From an uncultured Amylibacter sp. (GTDB lineage: Bacteria > Pseudomonadota > Alphaproteobacteria > Rhodobacterales > Rhodobacteraceae), in the NCBI GenBank assembly GCA_937944065.1, contig CALDZS010000098.1, positions 1 through 9,255 of the forward strand: 9,255 nucleotides of DNA, given 5' to 3'. The position numbers and the translations under genes were made by a program. Numbering within the stretch: position 1 is the first letter of the stretch; each line of letters begins with the position of its first letter. The notes below the pieces were generated by a model that did not search any database, was not told where the DNA came from, and saw only the letters and a list, made by a program, of their open reading frames with translations. Of the stretch, positions 1-6,732 are shown in pieces.

Positions 1-554
1 ATCACCAAACTTGTAAGGCTTGCGGGGTAGCAGGCCGCAGCCAGTTTGCCGCCTTTTACACGGCTTAAACGTTTTCGAATAACATTCATCTCGGAAATGG
101 GTGCGCCAGAGGCAAGGAGCGCTTCGTTGACAGTCATTTTGTCCGCCAACGTCAATCCTTTGATTGGGGCGCATAACAACGCGGAACCACCACCCGATAT
201 TAACGCCAATACCTGATCGCCCTCTTGCAAATTAGACACCAATTCCAGCATCTTTTTCGTAGCCTCTTCACCTGCCGCATCAGGAACGGGGTGCGCGGCT
301 TGAACGATTTGTATCCTTTGGCAGGGGCGCTCAAACCCATAGCGCGTAATCACCAGGCCTTCGCAAGGACCGTATGTTTTTTCGACAGCTTCAGCCATGC
401 GCGCACTGGCCTTACCAGCCCCGATCACGATCAAACGCCCCTTTGGACGCGGGGGCAGAAAGGACGGTACAACTATCATTGGATCAGCGGCAGCGACAGC
501 AGCCTGAAACAAGGTGGTTAGGAATGCTTTTGGGTTTTTGCTAATTTGGGTCAT
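1..554 (-). CDS. gckA: Glycerate kinase (GckA/TtuD, MOFRL family), C-terminus cut off by window edge
   Basis: The N-terminal 184 residues are present, starting MTQISKNPKAFLTTLFQAAV. The family phosphorylates D-glycerate with ATP, usually to 2-phosphoglycerate; older annotations call it hydroxypyruvate reductase TtuD. Visible hallmarks are GAGKAS at residues 45-50, AAHPVPDA at 86-93, the nucleotide-binding SGGGSALL at 120-127, and a MNVIRKRLSRVKGGKLA stretch at 156-172 that matches the family pattern of Asn, Arg-Lys, Leu-Ser and Lys-Gly-Gly. The family is usually a little over 400 residues, so more than half, including the C-terminal MOFRL domain, lies outside the window. The ATG at 552-554 is 18 nt after the acetyltransferase stop; its ribosome site is weak (GTGAG just before the start), which suggests translational coupling. 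Third gene of a minus-strand operon behind the isomerase. In context it would use glycerate released by the glycosidase encoded at 6733-8013. The family call is firm; 2- versus 3-phosphoglycerate as product cannot be read here. Confidence 0.93.
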   Translation of the reverse strand, partial: MTQISKNPKAFLTTLFQAAVAAADPMIVVPSFLPPRPKGRLIVIGAGKASARMAEAVEKTYGPCEGLVITRYGFERPCQRIQIVQAAHPVPDAAGEEATKKMLELVSNLQEGDQVLALISGGGSALLCAPIKGLTLADKMTVNEALLASGAPISEMNVIRKRLSRVKGGKLAAACYPASLTSLV

Positions 555-572
555 CTCACACTCTGTCTAACA

Positions 573-1016
573 CTAAGCGATTTGTTTGCGCATCAACCAT
601 CTTTGATGGTTTGCAGGGTGTTGATCGGCATCATTCGCCAAGGTTCCAAAAACTTCGAACCCGAGGGTTGTGTAAAATGCGTAAGCCGGCGCACTGGACG
701 TATCCAGCCACATCCCATGACACCCAACATCGCGGGCCTGTTTCGTGGCCTTGTCCATCAGTTTTGCACCAATCCCATTTCGACGTTCAGAGTGTTTGAC
801 CCAAAGTACCTTTATCAGCATCCACCCATAAGATGTGGTTGCAATCAATCCGCCGATCATTTGATCGTCAGAATCGCGCGCAGTCAGCATGAATTCGGAG
901 TTTGCTGCTTGAACATTCAAAACATGTAAATCACGCAGCAGATTATCTGTTAACTCTGCCTTTACCGCGGAATTAGCAGGTTCTAATTGTAAGTCATAGT
1001 CAGTTAAGCCAGCCAT
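573..1016 (-). CDS. GNAT-family N-acetyltransferase
   Basis: A 147-residue protein with the single-domain GNAT layout. The acetyl-CoA pyrophosphate loop (motif A) is R78-R79-N80-G81-I82-G83, preceded by a beta strand (LIKVLWVKHS, 67-76) and followed by an amphipathic helix. Motif B is seen as WLDTSSAPAYAFYTTLGFE around 103-121, with Tyr115 in the position that often serves as general acid and the typical LGFE ending. Length is normal for the family. The acceptor substrate cannot be deduced. The ATG at 1014-1016 lies inside the end of the isomerase gene, a 13-nt overlap indicating translational coupling, and the glycerate kinase follows 18 nt downstream. It is therefore part of the sugar-catabolic operon, although no acetylation step is obviously needed; acetylation of a sugar, of a pathway protein, or an unrelated passenger role are all possible. 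Confidence 0.9.
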   Translation of the reverse strand: MAGLTDYDLQLEPANSAVKAELTDNLLRDLHVLNVQAANSEFMLTARDSDDQMIGGLIATTSYGWMLIKVLWVKHSERRNGIGAKLMDKATKQARDVGCHGMWLDTSSAPAYAFYTTLGFEVFGTLANDADQHPANHQRWLMRKQIA

Positions 1017-1690
1017 GTTGCATAATCACTGACCAACAAATGCTTTGGTGCAACGTCTTCTTCGATTGTGGCAAAACGACCGATGGGTTCTCGAAAAATG
1101 TTGTCGGTATTATCGTCATTAACGGTCGAAACTTCGCCGATCAAAACATCCCCACCTTCGCCCCAAAAAGCGTGCCAGTCACCTGGCATCAAAGTAACGC
1201 TTTCGCCAGGTGAAAGTTGTAGTTTATCGCCGGGTTTAAAATCGCGACGGATACCATCGCAATAAACCGTTCCGCCGCGATCTTCTGCGAATTGGCCCTG
1301 ATCGTCAGACCCGAATAATTCGACCACTAATGTGGCACCGCCGCGATTGATAATATCCTCGGCCTTGATGACGTGGGTGTGCATGGGGGACAGTTGATCA
1401 CGTTTCGAGATCAAAAGTTTTTCCGCATAACACATGCCACCGCCGCGTTGTAGATCTGCCAGTCTTCCATTGCGTAGTGTGAACAGAAATAACCCCATTT
1501 CATCATAATTGCCCCTGCCATAATCAGTGACATCCCATCCGCAATTGGCCGAAATAACATTGGCGGCCTTTGATTTATTCGCAGCGAATTCTTCCGGAGA
1601 CCAATAGGCGAATGGTGGCAACTCTACCTTAAATTTTCTCATGAAATCATTGGCTTGGGATAAGATTTCATTAATCTGTGAGCGCTGCAT
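1004..1690 (-). CDS. D-lyxose/D-mannose ketol-isomerase, cupin fold (YdaE family)
   Basis: A 228-residue protein of the D-lyxose isomerase family, metal-dependent cupins that interconvert D-lyxose and D-xylulose and, in characterised members, D-mannose and D-fructose. The core is clear: H104 and H106 in SPMHTHVIKAEDIINRGG, E111 a few residues on, and H173 in LMPGDWHAFWGEGG form the expected His-His-Glu-His metal site, with K109 beside it. The N-terminal AYWSPEEF and CGWDVTDYGRG segments and the length near 230 also fit the family. The ATG at 1688-1690 has a GGAG ribosome site on the minus strand (1697-1700) with 6-nt spacing. It is the first gene of the left-hand operon, divergent from the LacI-type regulator and 30 bp from the shared palindrome, so it is probably repressed by that regulator. 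Next to a glycosylglycerate hydrolase and a glycerate kinase, the likely task is mannose to fructose. The family call is strong; the physiological sugar is inferred. Confidence 0.9.
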   Translation of the reverse strand: MQRSQINEILSQANDFMRKFKVELPPFAYWSPEEFAANKSKAANVISANCGWDVTDYGRGNYDEMGLFLFTLRNGRLADLQRGGGMCYAEKLLISKRDQLSPMHTHVIKAEDIINRGGATLVVELFGSDDQGQFAEDRGGTVYCDGIRRDFKPGDKLQLSPGESVTLMPGDWHAFWGEGGDVLIGEVSTVNDDNTDNIFREPIGRFATIEEDVAPKHLLVSDYATWLA

Positions 1691-1696
1691 TTAGGT

Positions 1697-1700
1697 CTCC
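1697..1700 (-). promoter_or_regulatory. Ribosome binding site of the isomerase gene
   Basis: GGAG on the minus strand, 6 nt before the ATG at 1688-1690. It supports this start and the absence of an upstream extension. Confidence 0.6.
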
Positions 1701-1713
1701 GATACAAAGTGGG

Positions 1714-1743
1714 TTGATTACGAAAGCGCTTTCGGAATAACCT
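1714..1743 (+). promoter_or_regulatory. Candidate promoter for the lacI-transporter operon
   Basis: TTGATT at 1714-1719 resembles a -35 box and TAACCT at 1738-1743 a weak -10 box, with an 18-nt spacer. The perfect palindrome at 1721-1734 fills the spacer, so a bound repressor would block polymerase. Box matches are only moderate and a transcription start cannot be fixed from sequence. Confidence 0.35.
1721..1734. promoter_or_regulatory. LacI-type operator palindrome
   Basis: CGAAAGCGCTTTCG is a perfect 14-bp inverted repeat with the central CG step typical of LacI-family operators. It sits almost exactly midway between the two divergent starts, 30 bp from the isomerase ATG at 1690 and 31 bp from the regulator TTG at 1766. 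The adjoining plus-strand gene encodes a LacI-family protein, so this is very probably its own binding site, controlling both operons. No second full copy was noticed elsewhere in the window. Confidence 0.85.
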
Positions 1744-1762
1744 GATATTCAGGGAGAATCAA
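1734..1762 (-). promoter_or_regulatory. Candidate promoter for the isomerase operon
   Basis: On the minus strand TTGATT (complement of 1757-1762) and TATTCC (complement of 1734-1739) are 17 nt apart and could be -35 and -10 boxes. The operator palindrome touches the -10 box on its downstream side. The -10 match is poor, so confidence is low; the same TTGATT hexamer also opens the opposing candidate promoter. Confidence 0.3.
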
Positions 1763-1765
1763 GTA

Positions 1766-2830
1766 TTGCAACGCGTTGGGATCAAAGATTTAGCAAAACA
1801 TCTGGGTATTTCAGAGGGCACCGTATCGCGTGCACTGAACAATTATCCTGATATTTCCAAGGCCACGCGTCAGCGTGTGACCGAGGCTGCTGACAAAATG
1901 GGATACCGTGCCAATCCAGCCGCACGACGTTTGGCAACGGGCGTGGCCGAAGCGGTTGCTTATGTGATGCCCACCCGCAGCAGCTCTATCTCGGAACCTT
2001 TTGTGGCCCAACTTTTGCATGGTTTGACCGATGCACTGTCGCGACGTGGTTGGGATTTGTTGGTTGTGCAGTCGCATGCTCCAGAGGAAGAAGAAGAGGC
2101 GTTAAAGCGTTTAATCACCTCTGGCAAAGTTAGCGGCATTGTTTTGTCGCGACCGCAAAAAGTTGATCCACGCATCGAGTTGTTATTGAAAGCGGGATTT
2201 CCGTTTATCGTCCACGGTCGTTCCAGCGACAGCAGGAATTACGCATGGTACGACATCGACAGCAAGGCTGCGTTCAGCGCAGCGGTAGATCACCTTATGG
2301 CCTTAGGACACCAACGCATAGGGTTCATTGGTGCACCGACATATTTGAACTTTGCGCAGCAGCGTTTGGATGGATACAAGGCAGGCCTGTTGGCCAATGG
2401 TCTGACATATGACCACGACTTGGTTCAGATTGCTGAACTTTCGGATGATGGCGGCGAGCGCGCAGCGTCTGAATTGTTGCGAATGGACAATCCACCGACG
2501 GCATTGTTGTGTGTGACCGACCTTCAAGCCGTCGGTGCATTGGCCGCTGTGCGTGCCATGGGATTGTTGCCGGGCGCGGATATCTCTGTGATCGGATATG
2601 ATGGTCTGGCGATGGGTCGTCACACCAATCCGCCCCTGACCACAATGGCACAGCCTCAGGCGCATTCGGGACGCCAACTGGGCGACATGTTGTTGTCCAT
2701 AATCGATGGCGGCAAACCGCAAGAGTTTCAAATCCTTCGCAAGGCAGAATTGTTGCGCCGCAAAAGCGATGGACCCTACCAAACAATCACGACACCCCAA
2801 AATCATACTTTAACGGAGGAAAATTTATGA
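1766..2830 (+). CDS. LacI-family transcriptional repressor
   Basis: A 354-residue regulator of the LacI/GalR family. The N-terminal helix-turn-helix spans about residues 4-25 (IKDLAKHLGISEGTVSRALN), followed by the third helix and the hinge helix NPAARRLATG at 50-59. The rest is a periplasmic-binding-protein-like effector domain with typical family phrases such as VDHLMALGHQRIGFIG and PTALLCVTDLQAVGAL. The start is TTG at 1766, chosen because AGGGAG at 1751-1756 lies 9 nt upstream and the protein then begins directly at the DNA-binding domain; no ATG fits. The stop overlaps the start of the binding-protein gene by 4 nt (ATGA), so regulator and transporter form one transcript. The palindrome at 1721-1734 is the likely operator, giving autoregulation and control of the divergent isomerase operon. 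The inducer is probably the imported glycoside or a breakdown product; this is inference. Confidence 0.95.
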   Translation: MQRVGIKDLAKHLGISEGTVSRALNNYPDISKATRQRVTEAADKMGYRANPAARRLATGVAEAVAYVMPTRSSSISEPFVAQLLHGLTDALSRRGWDLLVVQSHAPEEEEEALKRLITSGKVSGIVLSRPQKVDPRIELLLKAGFPFIVHGRSSDSRNYAWYDIDSKAAFSAAVDHLMALGHQRIGFIGAPTYLNFAQQRLDGYKAGLLANGLTYDHDLVQIAELSDDGGERAASELLRMDNPPTALLCVTDLQAVGALAAVRAMGLLPGADISVIGYDGLAMGRHTNPPLTTMAQPQAHSGRQLGDMLLSIIDGGKPQEFQILRKAELLRRKSDGPYQTITTPQNHTLTEENL

Positions 2831-4167
2831 AACTTATGGGAAAATTGACGGCAGGTTTATTGCTGTCTTCTGCACTATGCACCAGCGCATGGGCGGACGA
2901 AATCACCATGTGGACAATGGAAGAACAGCCAGAGCGCATGGCGGCACAAGAAAAAATCGCAGCAGCGTTTAAGGCCGAAACAGGCCACGACGTTAAGATC
3001 GTTCCCGTGTCAGAGAAAGATATCTCTACACGTGCAACGGCTGCATTTGGGGCAGGCGATTTGCCTGACGTTTTGAACCACACGGTTCAACATTTGTTGC
3101 CATTTGCGTCTGCAGGCCTGTTGGACACGGGTGCCGCAACTGATGTCGTGAACGACCTAGGCATGGGCACATTTGCATCTGGCCCGTTGAACATGGCCAA
3201 AGCAAACGGTGAAATCGTTTCTGTACCAACAGATGGTTGGACACAGCTGGTCGTTTACCGTGCTGATTTGTTCAAAGATATGGGCCTGAACCCGCCCAAG
3301 ACTTTTGCAGACATCGAAGCGGCAATGGCCAAGTTGCACAACCCACCAAGCATGTACGGTTTTGTTGCACCAACCAAGATCGATGAGACATACATGATGC
3401 AAGTCATCGAGCATATTTCATTGGCTGCGGGGTATTCACCCGTGAACGCTGACGGGTCAGTGAACGAAGACACAAGCAAGCTGAAGACTGTTCTTGAGTT
3501 CTACAAGAAAATCGCTGACGCATCGCCTGAGGGTGATTTGTTCTGGAAACAGTCACGCGAATTGTACCTTGCGGGCAAGGCAGCGATGATCATTTGGTCA
3601 CCGTCTTTGTTGGATGAATTGGGTGGTCTGCGTGACAGTGCGCCTGTGACGATTAACGATGATCCAACGTCAAAAGACTTGGCCAAGGACACAGGTTTTG
3701 TGACCGTGTTTGCTGGTGGCGACAATGCTGCGGGCGCTGCGTACGCAGACGTGCGTTATTTGGGTATTACGAATGATGCGAACACAGAAGTTGCGTCTGA
3801 TTTCGTGAAATTTGTTGTCTCGAACGGCTACGGCGATTGGTTGGGCATGGCGCCAGAGGGAAAATTCCCTGTGCGTAACGGCGCCACTGACGGATCAAAC
3901 GAGTACCAAGAAATGTGGTCTGGTTTGAATGTTGGTGTTGATCGCAAAGAGCCATTGGCGAATATCTATCCAAAATCTGTGATCGACGACATTGTTGCAG
4001 GCCTGTCAGTGGGTGACCGCTGGGGCGTGGCAGACGGCCAGCTGGAAACAGCATCTAAAATGGTTAACGCACGCGTGATGAGCCAAGTGATCCGTAAATT
4101 TATCGACGGTGAAATCGATGCAGATGCGGCCGCTAAAATGATCGTAGACGGTCACAAAGGCCTATAA
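2827..4167 (+). CDS. ABC transporter periplasmic sugar-binding protein (family 1)
   Basis: A 446-residue extracellular solute-binding protein of the MalE-like family 1. A Sec signal peptide is clear: positive start (MKLMGK), hydrophobic stretch about 7-18, and a probable cut after Ala23 (AWA before DE). There is no lipobox cysteine at the cleavage site, so the mature protein should be free in the periplasm. Family features include EITMWTMEEQPER at the mature N-terminus, VPTDGWTQLVVYRADLF at 133-149, and the later SRELYLAGKAAMIIW and KFPVRN segments. A strong ribosome site GGAGGA (2815-2820) stands 6 nt before the ATG. The start overlaps the lacI stop by 4 nt. A stable hairpin follows the stop (4176-4199), a common arrangement giving more binding protein than permease. 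It should deliver the substrate, inferred to be a glycosylglycerate such as mannosylglycerate, to the permeases encoded next. Confidence 0.95.
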   Translation: MKLMGKLTAGLLLSSALCTSAWADEITMWTMEEQPERMAAQEKIAAAFKAETGHDVKIVPVSEKDISTRATAAFGAGDLPDVLNHTVQHLLPFASAGLLDTGAATDVVNDLGMGTFASGPLNMAKANGEIVSVPTDGWTQLVVYRADLFKDMGLNPPKTFADIEAAMAKLHNPPSMYGFVAPTKIDETYMMQVIEHISLAAGYSPVNADGSVNEDTSKLKTVLEFYKKIADASPEGDLFWKQSRELYLAGKAAMIIWSPSLLDELGGLRDSAPVTINDDPTSKDLAKDTGFVTVFAGGDNAAGAAYADVRYLGITNDANTEVASDFVKFVVSNGYGDWLGMAPEGKFPVRNGATDGSNEYQEMWSGLNVGVDRKEPLANIYPKSVIDDIVAGLSVGDRWGVADGQLETASKMVNARVMSQVIRKFIDGEIDADAAAKMIVDGHKGL

Positions 4168-4175
4168 TTTTTGAT

Positions 4176-4199
4176 GGGCGCGGGGAATGTCTCGCGCCC
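4176..4199 (+). terminator. Intercistronic hairpin after the binding-protein gene (attenuator or mRNA stabiliser)
   Basis: GGGCGCGGGG at 4176-4185 pairs with TCTCGCGCCC at 4190-4199 around an AATG loop: ten pairs, of which two are G-U. A short TTTT run follows at 4202-4205, then the ribosome site AGGA (4206-4209) of the first permease. Placed between binding protein and permease, it probably gives partial termination or protects the upstream mRNA 3' end. The weak T-run argues against full termination. Confidence 0.7.
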
Positions 4200-4214
4200 A
4201 CTTTTAGGATTTCC

Positions 4215-5501
4215 ATGACACAGCAAGCAACCCCACCCAAAGGTATTGGCCCGATGGCAAAACGCGAAATGCGTTTGGCCTATGCGATGCTGTTGCCGAC
4301 GTTTGCGATTGTGCTGAGCATTGTGTTGTTTCCGCTATTGGCGAATTTTTGGATCAGTTTTAAGTCGGTTCAACTGGCTGACCTACGCCAAGCCGAAATC
4401 AAAGTTAACGAACAATTACGCCCAAAGCCCAAAGCGGCGGGTGAAGACGTGATATTGCGCTATCGCGTTCGAAATTCATCGCAGAAAGCCCCTGTTTCAG
4501 ACGTATTCCTGCGCGATACAATTCCAACTGGATTGATCATCGGCGCTGTCCCCGAAATCTGTACTTTGACAGCACGCGAACTGACATGTGATTTGGGTGA
4601 TCAACCGGCAGGTTCCCGTCTGGAAATCAAGATCCCCGTGACGGTAGAGCAATCATATTTGGATGCAGGTGTGCGTCCCAAAGATCAACCGATGCAGGTG
4701 TCTGGCACGTCAAAAAACGTACTGACATCATTTGACTTCACACTTGATAATTTTCGCAAAGTGTTCTCGTCATCCGAGTTTTGGACAGTGTTGCGTGTGT
4801 CTTTATACTATACCATTTTTGGCACTGCAGGCGCCTTGATCTTGGGCTTGTTCGCCGCGCAATTATTGAACACCGCGTTTTTTGGGCGCAACGTTCTAAG
4901 GGGCTTATTCTTGTTCCCATACGTGGCACCCGTAATTGCGGTTGCCTTCGCATGGGTCTTGTTGCTGGACGCGGGACCGGGTGGGACATTCAACGCGATG
5001 TTGCAGACTATTGGCGCGACTGACGGGCCGATTAACTTTCTTGGACGCCGTAGCATTCCGTTCGATATGTTTGGATTTACCTTTGAATTTCCCATGGCGT
5101 TAACCACGGTAATTCTATTCGAAGCATGGCGCTACTTTCCACTGTCATTCTTGTTTATCTTGGCACGTATGCAGTCCGTATCGTCGGACATGTACGAGGC
5201 GGCCGAGATGGATGGCGCAACGCCCCTGCAACAATTCTGGTTCATCTCTATTCCGCAATTGATGGGTATTTTGGCAGTTCTGTTCTTGCTTCGCTTTATT
5301 TGGACGTTCAACAAATTTGATGACATCTTCCTGCTGACAGGCGGTGCCGCTGGCACGCGCACACTGACGGTAGATGTTTATGAACAAGCTTTCGCGGTTT
5401 CAAACCTAGGTGCAGGTGCCGCGGTCGCCGTCGTTGTCTTTATCGTCTTGCTGTTCTTTGCGCTTATCTTTTTCAAATTTTCACCACAGGATGACGGATA
5501 A
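4215..5501 (+). CDS. MalF-like sugar ABC permease with a DUF11-like periplasmic insert
   Basis: A 428-residue inner-membrane permease. One helix at about residues 21-45 is followed by a large hydrophilic segment (about 50-172), then five more helices, estimated near 191-220, 228-255, 290-318, 338-362 and 393-424. The cytoplasmic EAA loop that contacts the ATPase is present as EAAEMDGA at 328-335. Ordinary six-helix permeases of this family have about 300 residues and only a short loop between helices 1 and 2; here it is enlarged by about 100. The insert (about 77-145) reads like a DUF11 or surface-repeat beta-sandwich: VRNSSQKAPVSDVFLRDTIP, then PTGLIIGAV, two cysteines C116 and C125, and CDLGDQPAGSRLEIKIPVTV. 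Normal family sequence resumes at FTLDNFRKVFSSSEFW. E. coli MalF carries its P2 loop at the same place. The ATG has AGGA 5 nt upstream, and the stop overlaps the next start by one base (TAATG). Confidence 0.93.
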   Translation: MTQQATPPKGIGPMAKREMRLAYAMLLPTFAIVLSIVLFPLLANFWISFKSVQLADLRQAEIKVNEQLRPKPKAAGEDVILRYRVRNSSQKAPVSDVFLRDTIPTGLIIGAVPEICTLTARELTCDLGDQPAGSRLEIKIPVTVEQSYLDAGVRPKDQPMQVSGTSKNVLTSFDFTLDNFRKVFSSSEFWTVLRVSLYYTIFGTAGALILGLFAAQLLNTAFFGRNVLRGLFLFPYVAPVIAVAFAWVLLLDAGPGGTFNAMLQTIGATDGPINFLGRRSIPFDMFGFTFEFPMALTTVILFEAWRYFPLSFLFILARMQSVSSDMYEAAEMDGATPLQQFWFISIPQLMGILAVLFLLRFIWTFNKFDDIFLLTGGAAGTRTLTVDVYEQAFAVSNLGAGAAVAVVVFIVLLFFALIFFKFSPQDDG

Positions 5502-6730
5502 TGAAATTGGGATCAGTTACATACGCCTCTGCCATTATCGGCGCGCTGTGGGGTGGGCTTTGGATGTTGATCACGGGCATACTCTTGATGTTGGTAACAG
5601 GTATCACCGCACAACCGCCCATGGGGATCACAGCGCTGATCGGTGCAGTATCAGGCCTTGCGACCGTTTCTTTCGCACCCTCAATGCGCACGCGGCAATG
5701 GAAAATCCTACGCGCTTTGTGCATTTTAGCAGCGCTGATGATATTCACATTTGCAATGCCATTTGGCGCCACGCTTTCAACAGGGCCTATTTGGAATGTC
5801 ATTTTCACATTGGTCTGGGTCGGCGTTCTGTCCTTGTCCCTTGATCTGTGCCTGAACGGATATGTCGGTGGGGCAACCAATCGGTACCGCCTAGAGGTGC
5901 TGTTTCTACGCGTGATGAAGGGCGTCGGCTTCGTCCTTTTCTCGATCTTCGTGTTGCTACCGTTTTACGTAATGGTCATGACCAGTTTGAAAAGTCAGCA
6001 AAGCCTAATGGCTAATCCGTTGGATTTCTCAATCGATTTTGCCCAAGGGCCAAGCAAGCTATTCCGGTCTTATATCGAACTGTTTACGCAGTATGATTTC
6101 GGAACATTCTTGCTAAACTCTGCCATAGTATCCGTGATCACTGTCGTTATTACATTGGCCCTAGCGGTGCCGGGTGCCTACGCGGTTGCGCGACTACGGT
6201 TTCCGGGGCAAGCATTTCTAAGCCGCTCAATTTTGCTGATCTATATGGTGCCAGCAATTGTTTTGGTGATCCCACTCTATGCCGTGTTCAGCCAAGCAGG
6301 GCTTAGAAATAGTTTGCTTGGCTTGCTGGTAGTGTATCCCGCGACCACAATCCCCGTCGCGCTGTATATGTTGCAGGGATATTTTCGGGGACTGCCGACC
6401 GAGTTGGAAGAGGCTGGGTTGATGGATGGCTTGCGCCGTGTCGGTGTGATTATGAAAATCACCCTGCCGTTATCATTACCCGCGCTGGCGTCCGTTGCAT
6501 TGTATGTATTCATGATTGCATGGAACGAGTTTTTGTTCGCGTTCATGTTCTTGGACGATTTCGACATGTTTACTTTGTCACGCGGCGTGGTTTCGTTGAA
6601 CTCATCCGAGGTGCCGCGCCAGCATTTGATGGCAGGGGCGGTTGTTGCAACAGTTCCAGTTTTGGCAATCTTCTTGTGGTTTGAACGCTACTTGGTTGCG
6701 GGCCTGACTGCAGGCAGTGTGAAGGGTTGA
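5501..6730 (+). CDS. MalG-like sugar ABC permease with extra N-terminal membrane helices
   Basis: A 409-residue inner-membrane permease. From about residue 140 it is a typical MalG-type permease of about 270 residues: first helix VGFVLFSIFVLLPFYVMVMT, TSLKSQ after it, NSAIVSVITVVITLALAVPG in the core, and an EAA loop at about 303-310 (E304-A305-G306 and G310; the third position is Gly instead of Ala). The C-terminal YLVAGLTAGSVKG is the usual ending of such permeases. The first 135 residues are not part of the usual family. They contain four likely helices, near 10-34, 42-60, 69-90 and 96-119, with a basic stretch MRTRQWK at 62-68 between the second and third. ATG at 5501 overlaps the preceding TAA by one base, with AGGA (5488-5491) 9 nt upstream, so the extension is translated from the natural start. 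It should pair with the upstream permease and the ATPase encoded at 8023-9057. Confidence 0.93.
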   Translation: MKLGSVTYASAIIGALWGGLWMLITGILLMLVTGITAQPPMGITALIGAVSGLATVSFAPSMRTRQWKILRALCILAALMIFTFAMPFGATLSTGPIWNVIFTLVWVGVLSLSLDLCLNGYVGGATNRYRLEVLFLRVMKGVGFVLFSIFVLLPFYVMVMTSLKSQQSLMANPLDFSIDFAQGPSKLFRSYIELFTQYDFGTFLLNSAIVSVITVVITLALAVPGAYAVARLRFPGQAFLSRSILLIYMVPAIVLVIPLYAVFSQAGLRNSLLGLLVVYPATTIPVALYMLQGYFRGLPTELEEAGLMDGLRRVGVIMKITLPLSLPALASVALYVFMIAWNEFLFAFMFLDDFDMFTLSRGVVSLNSSEVPRQHLMAGAVVATVPVLAIFLWFERYLVAGLTAGSVKG

Positions 6731-6732
6731 TA

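Noticed and set aside
546..929. Plus-strand open frame opposite the acetyltransferase gene
   Set aside because: The minus-strand reading gives a coherent GNAT domain; the plus-strand product has no recognisable motif.
1196..1220. CTTTC and GAAAG inverted half-sites within the isomerase gene, possible second operator
   Set aside because: The halves are only 5 bp, separated by 7 nt, and lack the central CG; this does not match the spacing of the main palindrome.
2303..2806. Long minus-strand open frames opposite the lacI gene
   Set aside because: They lie wholly antisense to a clear LacI-family gene, show no recognisable domain and have Cys/Arg/His-rich composition typical of shadow frames.
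6727..6732. TTG start two codons upstream of the hydrolase ATG
   Set aside because: The GAAGGG ribosome site directly abuts this TTG, whereas the ATG at 6733 has proper 6-nt spacing.
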